This document shows positions 8,315 through 16,891 of a stretch of 64,000 bases of DNA, in pieces. Positions within the stretch are counted from its first letter, which is position 1. Each line of letters begins with the position of its first letter. Under the pieces are notes generated by a model. That model made no database searches. It was not told the origin of the DNA and saw only the letters and a list, made by a program, of their open reading frames with translations. A program made the position numbers and the translations under genes. Source of the DNA: a virus; IMG/VR virus record IMGVR_UViG_3300004097_000003, positions 1 to 64,000 of that record; one strand, given 5' to 3'.

Positions 8315-9016
8315 CTACAAGAATCGTTCAGGTATAGCACCCTTGACTATATGAAGGCAATCCTCGTATGAGTACGTACAGCTATACATACAATAATACA
8401 TGTTAGCCACAATAGTTACGACTTCTGTATCTTTGTTTATGCTGCCCCACATCCCGAGACCTGGCCACAATACAGCCTGGGTATTACGTTTAACAAAAAC
8501 ATTATCTTTCTTATATCTTAGGATTTCAGAAAATACTGTTCTTATGTCACAATTAGATACCATCTCGCCAATGTGTCCCGACACGTCTACTCTATAAACA
8601 TTACGCACAAGCTTCCCGAAACTTAGGACAAGTTTCGTTCCTTCCGTAACAGTAGTAACCGAGTGAGGAATTATATCAGGCCTAAAGGTAATAGAATCGA
8701 AGCCTAATAGTTTTCGTCGCTTGATATATGCGGCCTTATTCTTCTTATGTCCCCATAGTTGAAGGACACCTCCACGTAAGGCATTACGTAAGGTGACGTC
8801 CGTTCTAAGATAATCATATCCTGCCCACCAGTGAGAATTATCTACGTGTTGGCATATCTTAGTGCCTTCTTGATACTTAATTAATTTAAGGTCACGCCTG
8901 ATTAACTTGCTTAGCCATTGAGGTATGAGCCACATGACTAAGTATGGAGTTAAGAAGCTTGCGTTTTGCTTGTGTTCAATCCACTTTAAGAACTTTCTAT
9001 TTTTCCAGAGGTACAT
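8315..9016 (-). CDS. 2-oxoglutarate/Fe(II) dioxygenase-like protein
   Basis: Predicted oxygenase of the prolyl-4-hydroxylase-like fold. The pattern YxxGTKICQHVD (His57, Asp59 for iron), then LRTDVTLRN, a GG turn, and RPDIIPHSV (His118) followed ten residues later by Lys128 in GTKLVLSFG matches the HxD...H...K/R layout of this superfamily. The other ~90 C-terminal residues are not recognised. Start at 9016 has AAGG 9 bases upstream; ATG 9025 is possible. Known substrates of this superfamily include proline in proteins, nucleic acid bases and small molecules. A link to the collagen-like tail proteins is inference. Confidence 0.66.
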   Translation of the reverse strand: MYLWKNRKFLKWIEHKQNASFLTPYLVMWLIPQWLSKLIRRDLKLIKYQEGTKICQHVDNSHWWAGYDYLRTDVTLRNALRGGVLQLWGHKKNKAAYIKRRKLLGFDSITFRPDIIPHSVTTVTEGTKLVLSFGKLVRNVYRVDVSGHIGEMVSNCDIRTVFSEILRYKKDNVFVKRNTQAVLWPGLGMWGSINKDTEVVTIVANMYYCMYSCTYSYEDCLHIVKGAIPERFL

Positions 9017-9821
9017 TACCTTCATCCTTACTAATATTGAAGTTTACATTAACAGATTTAACAGTTGCATTAGGCATTATATGCAAATCAACTATCGTTT
9101 TAGGTGTTTGTATAGTAGCAGTGAAGCTCGCGTTTGTTCGGGCGTTATCTGTCCACATCTCCTCGTCAATCTCATACAAGAAACGACTCTTACCTTCTTC
9201 ACCTGTAGGGTTATAGTCTACTACACTAGGCTCCAAGTTAATGAAGCTACGTGCCTGAAGCTTATATCCAAATAACAAGTGATACCATTTAACATCTTTA
9301 ATGGTACTGCCTAGTACTCTACAAAGATATCTATTCCACATACCGCGTGCAGCACTAACGCCTTTCATTGTAGTCCATGTTTCTTGGTGTGCTGCTACTT
9401 TACTGTCAGTTAAAGATTTACATTGCACCATGGACTTCATCTGTTCTTCGAGGCTAGCGGACATGTCCTCTATCATATCGTCGTTAGTTGGCTTGTTGAT
9501 GTAAGCCGCAGTGACTTCCTCTACACTCTTTTGTACCATAGAGTTAAGGCGTCTTATAGCAGCGGCCTCTAGGTCATTATGATCGTTCTCGACTGATGTG
9601 GGACCCCAAATAGAAGGTTCTTCTTCTAAATCAATTTCATCGAGATTCCCCACTTTAGGATCATGATCAGTGGTCCATACTTTCCAAGTATCTCCTTCGA
9701 CGTGTATATAATCTAAGACCTTTTTAGGGCAATGTACGAAGCGGCCTAAGCCTTCAATGGTTAACTCCCTGCTAGGCTGGCAACCAACGATATCGCAAGG
9801 ACATTCCATATCCACACTCAT
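8997..9821 (-). CDS. Hypothetical protein, 274 aa
   Basis: Not recognised. Starts with a Cys-rich N-terminus (CPCDIVGC at residues 7-14, another Cys near 31) that could bind metal, followed by an acidic stretch (LDEIDLEEEPS) and a helical middle (EEVTAAYINK, ASLEEQMKSM). The last part is a beta-rich segment with many Val, Asn and Thr. Overlaps the dioxygenase-like gene downstream by about 20 bases. Confidence 0.75.
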   Translation of the reverse strand: MSVDMECPCDIVGCQPSRELTIEGLGRFVHCPKKVLDYIHVEGDTWKVWTTDHDPKVGNLDEIDLEEEPSIWGPTSVENDHNDLEAAAIRRLNSMVQKSVEEVTAAYINKPTNDDMIEDMSASLEEQMKSMVQCKSLTDSKVAAHQETWTTMKGVSAARGMWNRYLCRVLGSTIKDVKWYHLLFGYKLQARSFINLEPSVVDYNPTGEEGKSRFLYEIDEEMWTDNARTNASFTATIQTPKTIVDLHIMPNATVKSVNVNFNISKDEGNVPLEK

Positions 9822-10327
9822 TAGTAGATACCTTTACTAGCCAGGACTTGGTTCATTTCCATTTTCATTTTCTCAACAGCCATTGCCATCATGTCTCCGA
9901 ACATATTAGTAGCCATGGTATTTGCGTGCTTTTCAAACTTGGCCTGCATAGCATCACTAGTGGCTATTTCAAGTTCTTCTTTATTATCAACCCATAGACG
10001 TTGAATACTACACTTCCAGTCGTCGCCTTCCAGAAGCTTGGTCATCATAGGCTGTATTTCTTCAATCATGGCAGACCACACCATGTTTCTGAAAGGAGAG
10101 ACCGAGGTCTGTACGTCATATAAAGTATCATTGCCGTGGAATCTACCATTGTATCTGCTAATGGTAACCTTTTTAGTAGGTTCTTCAAAGAATGCTTTCC
10201 ACTCTTTCTCCACAAGAGCTTGGAACTGTTCGTCAGGTAATAAGTCAATCATTGTACCTTTGACCATGTTGCCTACTTTTTCTTGTATAGCTTTTGGGTC
10301 AAAATTTGTCATAGCATTAGTGCTCAT
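9821..10327 (-). CDS. Hypothetical Met-rich helical protein
   Basis: Not recognised. A 168-residue protein whose C-terminal third is a Met-rich helix (MATNMFGDMMAMAVEKMKMEMN), suggesting a coiled coil or hydrophobic partner surface. Start at 10327 with AGAGGA about 7 bases upstream, one base after the upstream stop. It abuts the Cys-rich 274-residue gene, so the two may act together. Confidence 0.75.
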   Translation of the reverse strand: MSTNAMTNFDPKAIQEKVGNMVKGTMIDLLPDEQFQALVEKEWKAFFEEPTKKVTISRYNGRFHGNDTLYDVQTSVSPFRNMVWSAMIEEIQPMMTKLLEGDDWKCSIQRLWVDNKEELEIATSDAMQAKFEKHANTMATNMFGDMMAMAVEKMKMEMNQVLASKGIY

Positions 10328-10328
10328 G

Positions 10329-10790
10329 TTATATCCTCTCTGATGGGTGGTGGTCTTCAAAAATATGAGGGAACATAATATTTGCTTCCTCTTCTGTGAT
10401 TTGTTTTACAGTATGGCAATTACCTCTGTATATCAAGCATACTAAGTCCCCGTCTACCTCCATATTGGTCAAATGTGCTTTAACATGGAAGAAACCAATC
10501 TCGTCATTGTGGAATAAGTAAAACATTTGCTTAATAGGAGTCCTGACGCCATCATTAGGCATAAGTATTTCATCGTGTTTGAAAACAAGGAACTCACCTA
10601 GTACTTCTGTTAATTGACTAGGCTCACTATGGATATCAAATTTACCCATCTTACTTATATCCTGAGCATCACCCACGAACTGAGCACGGCGTCCCTTAGC
10701 ATACCTAACTACTCCATCCTCCACATAGCGCCTAAGTGAAGTTAGGCTAACTGACCTAGGTAGTTTGGACGCATCAAGAGTCGTAGCCAT
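10329..10790 (-). CDS. Hypothetical protein, 153 aa
   Basis: Not recognised. Start ATG 10790 overlaps the upstream stop (TAATG) and follows GGAG by 10 bases; the longer in-frame start at 10814 is less compact. The first 35 residues resemble a small helix-turn-helix-like segment (VSLTSLRRYVEDGVVRY), then a beta-rich part with HDE and HVKAHL. A DNA-binding role is only a possibility. Confidence 0.72.
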   Translation of the reverse strand: MATTLDASKLPRSVSLTSLRRYVEDGVVRYAKGRRAQFVGDAQDISKMGKFDIHSEPSQLTEVLGEFLVFKHDEILMPNDGVRTPIKQMFYLFHNDEIGFFHVKAHLTNMEVDGDLVCLIYRGNCHTVKQITEEEANIMFPHIFEDHHPSERI

Positions 10791-11179
10791 TATATACATA
10801 CTCCAGCTTTCCATGAGGAAATGTGACTAATAGCACTGTAAGGGTGAATCTTACTCCGCTTAAAACTGTTTGCTTCACGTACAGTGGATGCCACATAGAT
10901 CTTGAAAGCCTCGTTCGTCTCAGCATGTTTAATGCAGGCACCAGGAGAGCCTATTACTATACTAGCCTTCGGACTCTCCATAAACAATTGTAGTATAAGT
11001 GACATCATACTCTCCCACTTAGTACCCTTTAACTTCTTGGAATCCACTATACTGTTTATGTACTGTGTCTCTAAATGCCTGAACGTTGAAACGTAAATGG
11101 TAGTACCCGCATCTGACGGTACTGGGTTATCTGCCCCTAAGACTGATCGTTTAGGTAAGATAGTATGGATAGGTGTCAT
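10790..11179 (-). CDS. Hypothetical protein, 129 aa
   Basis: Not recognised. Central hydrophobic strand ASIVIGSPGACIKHAE near residues 72-87 in an otherwise polar protein. It is the first gene of a unit: a terminator (11247-11271) and a promoter-like box (11218-11227) lie immediately upstream, and AAGGAA precedes the ATG. Confidence 0.75.
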   Translation of the reverse strand: MTPIHTILPKRSVLGADNPVPSDAGTTIYVSTFRHLETQYINSIVDSKKLKGTKWESMMSLILQLFMESPKASIVIGSPGACIKHAETNEAFKIYVASTVREANSFKRSKIHPYSAISHISSWKAGVCI

Positions 11180-11217
11180 GTTAATTCCTTGCGCGTAGAA
11201 TGGTAGTACATGTTGGG

Positions 11218-11227
11218 TATTTACAGT
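11218..11227 (-). promoter_or_regulatory. Candidate phage promoter box ACTGTAAATA
   Basis: Minus strand ACTGTAAATA, 38 bases upstream of the ATG at 11179 and just downstream of a terminator, exactly where a new promoter is expected. Identical to the boxes at 476, 59838 and 62265. Confidence 0.5.
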
Positions 11228-11246
11228 TTGAGCATTCCTCAGACGT

Positions 11247-11271
11247 AAAAAAGGGCGACCGAAGTCACCCT
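11247..11271 (-). terminator. Rho-independent terminator, UUCG loop
   Basis: On the minus strand AGGGTGAC-TTCG-GTCGCCCT forms an 8-bp stem (one G-T pair) closed by a C(UUCG)G tetraloop and followed by TTTTTT. It lies a few bases after the gene ending at 11277, separating two operons. Confidence 0.9.
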
Positions 11272-11276
11272 AAGAA

Positions 11277-11606
11277 TTACCTGTAGTTTGCAGGAACAAT
11301 CCATACGTCATACATGGATGTTGTCTTATCTATAACGGCATATGAATGGTTCATTATCTTATATCCACTAAGTACCAATTTCCTACTCCCCAGATTAAGG
11401 GTTATGTTCAATGCGTTTCTAGAGAGCCCTTCAATTATTGATTTTAGCTCGACCTCGATTAATCTAAATCGCAGGCGATACATACCTTTTATTCTCCCAT
11501 CAGGTTGATATTCCAGACTACTAAACAGGTCGTTAATGTTAGTGTTCTTGGAAGTCATTATAGGCCTATTGTTGCCCATTCTAATATTCACACTAGCCGT
11601 ATTCAT
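11277..11606 (-). CDS. Hypothetical protein, 109 aa
   Basis: Not recognised. A beta-rich small protein (LRFRLIEVELKS, ITLNLGSRKLVLSGYKI) with a basic charge. It overlaps the stop of the 418-residue gene upstream and ends just before a strong terminator. Confidence 0.75.
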   Translation of the reverse strand: MNTASVNIRMGNNRPIMTSKNTNINDLFSSLEYQPDGRIKGMYRLRFRLIEVELKSIIEGLSRNALNITLNLGSRKLVLSGYKIMNHSYAVIDKTTSMYDVWIVPANYR

Positions 11607-12862
11607 TAAAACTCCTCTAATAAGGCTAGTGCCGTATTCTCCTCCAATCTTGATCTGCTACTAATTAAAGAAGTAACAGGTATCATTGTGAATATATTGA
11701 AGTGATTACTTAACATGCCTGCGGTTTCCATATCCAAAGTCTTATCATCAAAGAACATATACTCCATGTGGGGACAATCAGGACTTCGGTATGGGTACTT
11801 ACCATAAAACAGAGAGCGTGTGTCGGTCTCTCCATACAAGCTGTAGACAAAAGGCTTAATGTTATCTGAGTCATTCACAAACCAGAACGTTAGCAGAGGT
11901 ACACACGTAGCCATCATATCTATCAACATCTGTTTTAAATTATCAGGAATCATGTGATGAATCCTTTTCCAGTCAGATTTATTTCGAACTATTTGCGTTT
12001 TGATTTTAGGGTCTGTACCAGGCAATACAAAGAACAGAGGTATCTCAGGCATTACACGTTGCTTAATGGCAACTGATTTACTTTTGCTAAATGCCATTAA
12101 TTCCCGAGTAGCTTTAGCCCTAGCAGTATCTTCAGGCAGTTCATAATCGTCGGCGACTTGTTCGCAGTTAAGGTTAGCGTAGACAAAGTATGCGTCTATA
12201 GTACTCGATGCACGTTCAATGTCCTCGGCTTCGATAAGGGCAATTACTATGGCATTCTCTTTCTCGGCAAAAGGATTCCAATGATCATCATCATCTTCCG
12301 CTTTACTGCTATAGTCTTCGTTTTCCTCATAACCAACTACTTGCCAATTGAAGCTAACGTCACCTCGTTGACTAAACAATACATCTTGGAAGCTAAGACA
12401 GGTGAATCTAAATAGAAACTTCGACACAGTATTATTCTTTATGATTAAGTTACCCTTAAGTCTTTCGAAATCAATACCAGCATGTGACAATTGGTCTGAT
12501 ATCTCACATATCCTAGTCATTAGGCATTCGGAGAACGTTGATTGCTTCGATAGAACCTTATTGTGTTGGTGGTTTTCTATGTAGGCTTTAATGGCATCAA
12601 GTGTCTCTTGGTCCATAAGTTCACACATAAACGCATCACGAATCTCCAGAAGTAAACTACTTGAGTACACCGACATTACCCTATCATAGCAACCTTGCAG
12701 CAAAAGTTGTATTTCAAGCGAGTGTATCTGGCCAAGCAACGTAGTAAACTTGTCACTAACACCAAATTCTACGGTGTTATTTGGCACATCGTATAAAGGT
12801 TTAGGGAAGTCGCCCTTAACTGTTACGCGTAGTTCGTCTAACCATAAGTTTATATTTTTCAT
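11606..12862 (-). CDS. Hypothetical protein, 418 aa
   Basis: Not recognised, one of the largest unassigned genes in this block. N-terminal helices (about 40-130), a beta segment around 150-185, an acidic linker (SSKAEDDDDHW near 186-196), and a C-terminal part with a possible DDK/DMET segment. No signal peptide or membrane helix. Start at 12862 has GGAG 8 bases upstream and overlaps the preceding gene by 47 bases, so it is coupled to it. Confidence 0.78.
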   Translation of the reverse strand: MKNINLWLDELRVTVKGDFPKPLYDVPNNTVEFGVSDKFTTLLGQIHSLEIQLLLQGCYDRVMSVYSSSLLLEIRDAFMCELMDQETLDAIKAYIENHQHNKVLSKQSTFSECLMTRICEISDQLSHAGIDFERLKGNLIIKNNTVSKFLFRFTCLSFQDVLFSQRGDVSFNWQVVGYEENEDYSSKAEDDDDHWNPFAEKENAIVIALIEAEDIERASSTIDAYFVYANLNCEQVADDYELPEDTARAKATRELMAFSKSKSVAIKQRVMPEIPLFFVLPGTDPKIKTQIVRNKSDWKRIHHMIPDNLKQMLIDMMATCVPLLTFWFVNDSDNIKPFVYSLYGETDTRSLFYGKYPYRSPDCPHMEYMFFDDKTLDMETAGMLSNHFNIFTMIPVTSLISSRSRLEENTALALLEEF

Positions 12863-13340
12863 TACTCAATCTCCGTAGGGGCGGTCCTTGTCGTTTAAGA
12901 CTAGGTACTGTTGGTCTTCTATCTAAAGTTGCGATTACTGCTTTAGCTCTAGCTAGATACTGCTTACTGTGGTAGTCAGGGAAATACTTCTTAACCGTAT
13001 TTGATAACTTACCTAATACCTTACCTGTCTCCACTTCAAATGGAAATACCATAACAACTGCATGACCACCATAGTCTAGGTAACTGTGTACTTTGGTTAG
13101 CTTTACCATCCTAACCTTCTGACTCTTATCAGAAAGTAGGATAAATAAATTAGACAAAGATTGAGGAGCACCATCGTACCCAGCCTGTAATTTAAAATCG
13201 TGTACAACGGAGTCAGGAGACATTTGCATAATGTCTCGATCCGCCAACCTAATCTTTATACTTTTCTTATCGTCTGATAATACCAAATCACGTAAAGGGA
13301 ACATTAAATTAGTTCCTAGCATCATTATACTATCTGTCAT
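12816..13340 (-). CDS. Hypothetical protein, 174 aa
   Basis: Not recognised. N-terminal beta-rich half and a highly basic C-terminal 50 residues (LDRRPTVPSLKRQGPPLRRL, VRRTTRN), suggesting nucleic-acid or acidic-partner contact. It overlaps the 418-residue gene in another frame by 47 bases. Confidence 0.75.
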   Translation of the reverse strand: MTDSIMMLGTNLMFPLRDLVLSDDKKSIKIRLADRDIMQMSPDSVVHDFKLQAGYDGAPQSLSNLFILLSDKSQKVRMVKLTKVHSYLDYGGHAVVMVFPFEVETGKVLGKLSNTVKKYFPDYHSKQYLARAKAVIATLDRRPTVPSLKRQGPPLRRLSNEKYKLMVRRTTRNS

Positions 13341-13351
13341 AGTACGAGACC

Positions 13352-13849
13352 TTACTTAAATGCGATTGCACGAGGCACGTAGACCCAACCGTCTATTTCG
13401 GATTCACGTTTATGCTCAATTTTATTACCTATCTGTACCGCATACATACGAGTAGTATCTGAGTAGGTGGCTTTATGGTAGTCGCCATTAATCCAAACGG
13501 CTATAGGTATGTGCATACATTCATCAGGAGGACTTCCTTTAGAGCATCGGTTAAGTACTACGGAAAATTGATAAGGAAGTACGTCTTCACCTTCTGATAT
13601 CTTAACCTCAGCTCTCCACAGGTATGGGCGAAGAAGTCTATTAAGTGCTTCTATATCTATACCTGTAAACAGATTCAAATGGTTAACATTAGAATGGAAT
13701 ACTATATGTAAGGAATCACCATCCTTAACCGCTTTGTGGTTGCGTCGTTCCTCTCCTTCCCAATCCATACCGTTAATAGCTCGTTCAATTAGATCGTACG
13801 CTGCTCCTACTAGATGTGGCCCACCTATAATTCTATCAAATGGCCTCAT
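13352..13849 (-). CDS. Hypothetical protein, 165 aa
   Basis: Not recognised. Contains DIEALNRLLRPYLWRAEVK, a beta-strand pattern in the second half, and two cysteines near residues 104-113. It overlaps the upstream gene by 4 bases (ATGA type). Confidence 0.75.
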   Translation of the reverse strand: MRPFDRIIGGPHLVGAAYDLIERAINGMDWEGEERRNHKAVKDGDSLHIVFHSNVNHLNLFTGIDIEALNRLLRPYLWRAEVKISEGEDVLPYQFSVVLNRCSKGSPPDECMHIPIAVWINGDYHKATYSDTTRMYAVQIGNKIEHKRESEIDGWVYVPRAIAFK

Positions 13850-14550
13850 ACCAATTCCTTATTATCCGGTTTAGTTTTGTCAATATCTTTCTGACGGCAT
13901 TCTTCACGGTTTTCATGGTCTACCTGGTAAGCGAATAATTCAGGCAGGATGAGATTATCTTTACGGTCGTACACGTTACAGCCTAAGTCTCTCATGTCAA
14001 GACGGATTCTAAAGTTCACGTACTTTTGGTTAAAACCCGGGCTACCTGTCCACTGCCACTGACTTAAGCAACTAGCAGCAAGCGTAGGCAGTACATCTTT
14101 AAAGAAGGAACTCCATCTATTGTTTTCTTCGCTGTCCTTAATTTTAGCCAAGTACTCGTTATTAGGTACTTTCCGACTACAATCAATACGTCCTACCGCA
14201 GCTTGGATAATTAGTGCTTGGCGTTTAACGACCTCGCTATGTCCGAGCTTTGATAAAGCGTTATCTGGATCATGGGAATACTCTTTAACCTGCGCTTTAG
14301 TTTTAGTAGGACAAGTGCCTTCCATATCAACTTTAGCTACAGGGTGGTATTGTTCGTCATGTACTACCCATTCTTCAATGTCGTCACACCACGCAGGCTC
14401 AGTACGATACTGATTAATAGTACCATCAGAGTCGGTAGCTAACCACCAACCGTCTAAGGCAAGTAGTGTCATACCGAAATACATTGTGCCTACGATTTTA
14501 GTTATGTTCTCAGGTTGTTCCTTTAATAGTTTCAAGTCTTTGTTCTCCAT
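13846..14550 (-). CDS. Hypothetical protein with GWW...D..G domain
   Basis: Not recognised. Residues about 34-75 (GWWLATDSDGTINQ, then W..D..EWVV, then a VAKVD strand) match a segment of the gene at 15321 (GWYAALDKSGDIHMF...RW...), so the two share a small domain of unknown function. The last 60 residues carry a LILPELFAYQVDH segment and a charged end. Ends overlap both neighbours. Confidence 0.75.
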   Translation of the reverse strand: MENKDLKLLKEQPENITKIVGTMYFGMTLLALDGWWLATDSDGTINQYRTEPAWCDDIEEWVVHDEQYHPVAKVDMEGTCPTKTKAQVKEYSHDPDNALSKLGHSEVVKRQALIIQAAVGRIDCSRKVPNNEYLAKIKDSEENNRWSSFFKDVLPTLAASCLSQWQWTGSPGFNQKYVNFRIRLDMRDLGCNVYDRKDNLILPELFAYQVDHENREECRQKDIDKTKPDNKELV

Positions 14551-14729
14551 TATCCATGTGTCTTTTGATTCAAGTATATAGCGCGAGCATGTGCTCTATC
14601 CCAAATTCCTCTGTACCGATTATAAGGCCTAGGTACAGGACTGACACGCCAGTAGCGGTCAATGAAAACGATATGAGGTTTAGTGGCCTTAATGGCTCTG
14701 ATACTTTGATTACCTTGATACTTTTTCAT
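14550..14729 (-). CDS. Small basic protein, 59 aa
   Basis: Not recognised. Very basic and aromatic (YRGIWDRAHARAIYL, PRPYNRY). The ATG at 14729 has AAAGGA 7 bases upstream, so I prefer it to the in-frame start at 14759, which would overlap the upstream gene. Confidence 0.68.
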   Translation of the reverse strand: MKKYQGNQSIRAIKATKPHIVFIDRYWRVSPVPRPYNRYRGIWDRAHARAIYLNQKTHG

Positions 14730-14731
14730 AT

Positions 14732-15223
14732 TTAATCCTTTAAGGCTTCTACAATCCACAGACCTACCATAGGTTCTTTCAGCTTAACTCTAATGCAGTT
14801 CTCACTGCTAATATTAACATGGCTAGTTTGAACTTCCCTTCTATAATCATCTAAGAGTCTAAGTTTTACTTGGCGGGTTCTAAGTACGTGGTGTATCTTG
14901 ATATGTGTCTTACCTTCAGGTATTCTACCACTATCGTAGCCAGAACGTTCTTTAAAACTAGAAAGTTCTTTACGTTCTTTTTCGAACTCCGAGTCAAGCA
15001 GGTCGATTGCCTCTTGACTGATTTGGTATTTAGACGCTTCAACCGCAAGGCCTTTCCACTTTTCCACCTGTTGACTCAAGTACATAATACGGTCGCGCGT
15101 GGCTGTACAAACAGCTTCGTGGTTTAAATCATTGCGCATAAGCATACGAGCCATGTCCGCTATCTCGATGTCGCTCTTGTACCCGTAAGCTATTGTTTCT
15201 CTTGTTTCTTTGTCGCCTGTCAT
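14732..15223 (-). CDS. Hypothetical helical protein, 163 aa
   Basis: Not recognised. Residues about 45-95 form a charged helical region (SQQVEKWKGLAVEA, FEKERKELSSFKERS), then a beta-like C-terminal part. No membrane segment. Confidence 0.74.
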   Translation of the reverse strand: MTGDKETRETIAYGYKSDIEIADMARMLMRNDLNHEAVCTATRDRIMYLSQQVEKWKGLAVEASKYQISQEAIDLLDSEFEKERKELSSFKERSGYDSGRIPEGKTHIKIHHVLRTRQVKLRLLDDYRREVQTSHVNISSENCIRVKLKEPMVGLWIVEALKD

Positions 15224-15320
15224 GATACTTCCTAAATATTGTATTCGTTAAATTACTTTGCTTTTATACAGGTGAGTTCAATCACACCCTGTACTACACC
15301 AGAACCAAAAATCAGTTCCC

Positions 15321-15827
15321 TTAATAAAAGACATACACATGGGAATATAGAGTATTACTTTTAACTTTACGGTAATCACAGTCTCTAACCTCGGCTTCTT
15401 GCTTAACAGCTTTAGTGGCAGCGTATTCTGTAATACTATCGAGAGTGAAGTGTTGGTTGTCCGAGGCATCTTTAAGAATGAGGTATCTAATCTCCCTATC
15501 GGTTAAAGTGTGGCACGAACTCTCAAGCTTATCGGCCTTGACTATAACGGATTTATATGTATCGGGGTCCACGTAGGTATTATCTATAAGTACGGCAACA
15601 CATGTCGCTCTCTTGGGTAACCATCTACTTAATCTCGTATCGAATCGTGGGTGCTGGGAAAACATGTGGATGTCACCTGACTTGTCAAGCGCAGCGTACC
15701 ACCCAGGTATTACATTAACCATAATGCCGTCAAGAGTCAGACTCTTTGAGTCTACTACAGTGTTGAACTTAAAGCCATCTTCAATTGCCTTAGTTGCATC
15801 ATACTGTTTCGGTTTCTTAGTAACCAT
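15321..15827 (-). CDS. Hypothetical protein, GWY...D..G domain
   Basis: Not recognised. It has the same GWxxAxDxxGxI...P...D...W arrangement (residues about 42-80) as the gene at 13846, followed by a different C-terminal part (DREIRYLILKDASD). A paralogous domain with unknown role. Confidence 0.74.
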   Translation of the reverse strand: MVTKKPKQYDATKAIEDGFKFNTVVDSKSLTLDGIMVNVIPGWYAALDKSGDIHMFSQHPRFDTRLSRWLPKRATCVAVLIDNTYVDPDTYKSVIVKADKLESSCHTLTDREIRYLILKDASDNQHFTLDSITEYAATKAVKQEAEVRDCDYRKVKSNTLYSHVYVFY

Positions 15828-15879
15828 TATAGCTCCTTAATTTCGTAACATAAGTTACAGTGTATTGTCTTAGTCTAGT

Positions 15880-16452
15880 TTACATTTTAGGTAACTGCAT
15901 CTTGTTCTGTATGATATGCCAGTTATCACATACATTGGTATAACCTAGCCAGTAGTCAGGAGCATACGTGAAATACCTATTGCCTTCATACCTAACATAG
16001 ACAATCTGCGTATTAAAGCAAACGTAGTAATCGGTGAAGTTTCTAACTTGACCTGTATAAAGGACGTCATCGAACATACTAGGCATTCTGTATTCAATAA
16101 CAATCTCAGGCTCTACTGTTAGGACTTGGTGTAACTTAGTTACTGTGTTCTCAAGCTTTAACGGTAAATTGGTTACATATAGTAGCCAAGTCACTAAACT
16201 TACTGACAGTGTACCCAGCAGGCAACGAGAAAAGAATATCCTTCGCTCATACTCGGTATAGGCGTCCCACCAAGCAATAATCTTAGCGCGTTTGTCGTAA
16301 GCCAGATGACTAATAAGACCGAACATGAAGAAGCCAGATCCTAATAGCAGCTTATATAATTTCTCCCAATCAGGTAGTAATAAATCGGCCGCTCCTATTA
16401 CTGCTACGGTGACTGCGACTAAGGCTAAATATACCTTATTCAATTTATTCAT
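15880..16452 (-). CDS. Multi-pass membrane protein, 190 aa
   Basis: Three hydrophobic segments are visible: about residues 7-25 (VYLALVAVTVAVIGAADLLL), 31-51 (KLLLGSGFFMFGLISHLAY) and 70-92 (FFSRCLLGTLSVSLVTWLLYV). The C-terminal 95 residues are polar with two cysteines and several Tyr, probably periplasmic. Function unknown; it overlaps the next upstream gene by 8 bases. Confidence 0.75.
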   Translation of the reverse strand: MNKLNKVYLALVAVTVAVIGAADLLLPDWEKLYKLLLGSGFFMFGLISHLAYDKRAKIIAWWDAYTEYERRIFFSRCLLGTLSVSLVTWLLYVTNLPLKLENTVTKLHQVLTVEPEIVIEYRMPSMFDDVLYTGQVRNFTDYYVCFNTQIVYVRYEGNRYFTYAPDYWLGYTNVCDNWHIIQNKMQLPKM

Positions 16453-16891
16453 GAGTTACTCCAGGTGAACCCATCAATGCAACAGGTCTAATCAATGTAG
16501 GGTCGGCGTTACATACTGCCCCTACTGTTTTCAATGAATAGGCATAAGAAGTACGAGCTTCATCTGATAGTTCTCTATGGAATACACCCATACGTGATCT
16601 GCCGCGTATGTGATTTAATTTAGGCTCGGACATATTACCTGTTACAAGAAGACCACATTCCAACTTACACCAGAAATCTCTACGACAACCTATCAAGGCT
16701 ATCTGAATCGGAGAATTCTTATGCAAGCCATAGTAGTCGCCGATTGTTTTCTTTTCAGGCTTCATGGCGTTATTAACAAACAGTGCATAAAAGATACCTG
16801 CTGCAATGTGGGAGTTACTATGTGTTGCTTCATCCAATAGCTCTTGCGTGGATAACTTAAGTGAGTTCTGCGGATCATCTGCGATAACCAT
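16445..16891 (-). CDS. Hypothetical protein, 148 aa
   Basis: Not recognised. Has a hydrophobic helix near residues 27-42 (NSHIAAGIFYALFVNN), a CRRDFWCKLECG segment and an RGRSRMG loop. Overlaps the membrane-protein gene downstream. Confidence 0.72.
   Translation of the reverse strand: MVIADDPQNSLKLSTQELLDEATHSNSHIAAGIFYALFVNNAMKPEKKTIGDYYGLHKNSPIQIALIGCRRDFWCKLECGLLVTGNMSEPKLNHIRGRSRMGVFHRELSDEARTSYAYSLKTVGAVCNADPTLIRPVALMGSPGVTHE

Noticed and set aside
15224-15320. Possible terminator around the CAGG...CCTG sequence
   Set aside because: The stem needs a bulge and there is no T tract on the minus strand beyond it.
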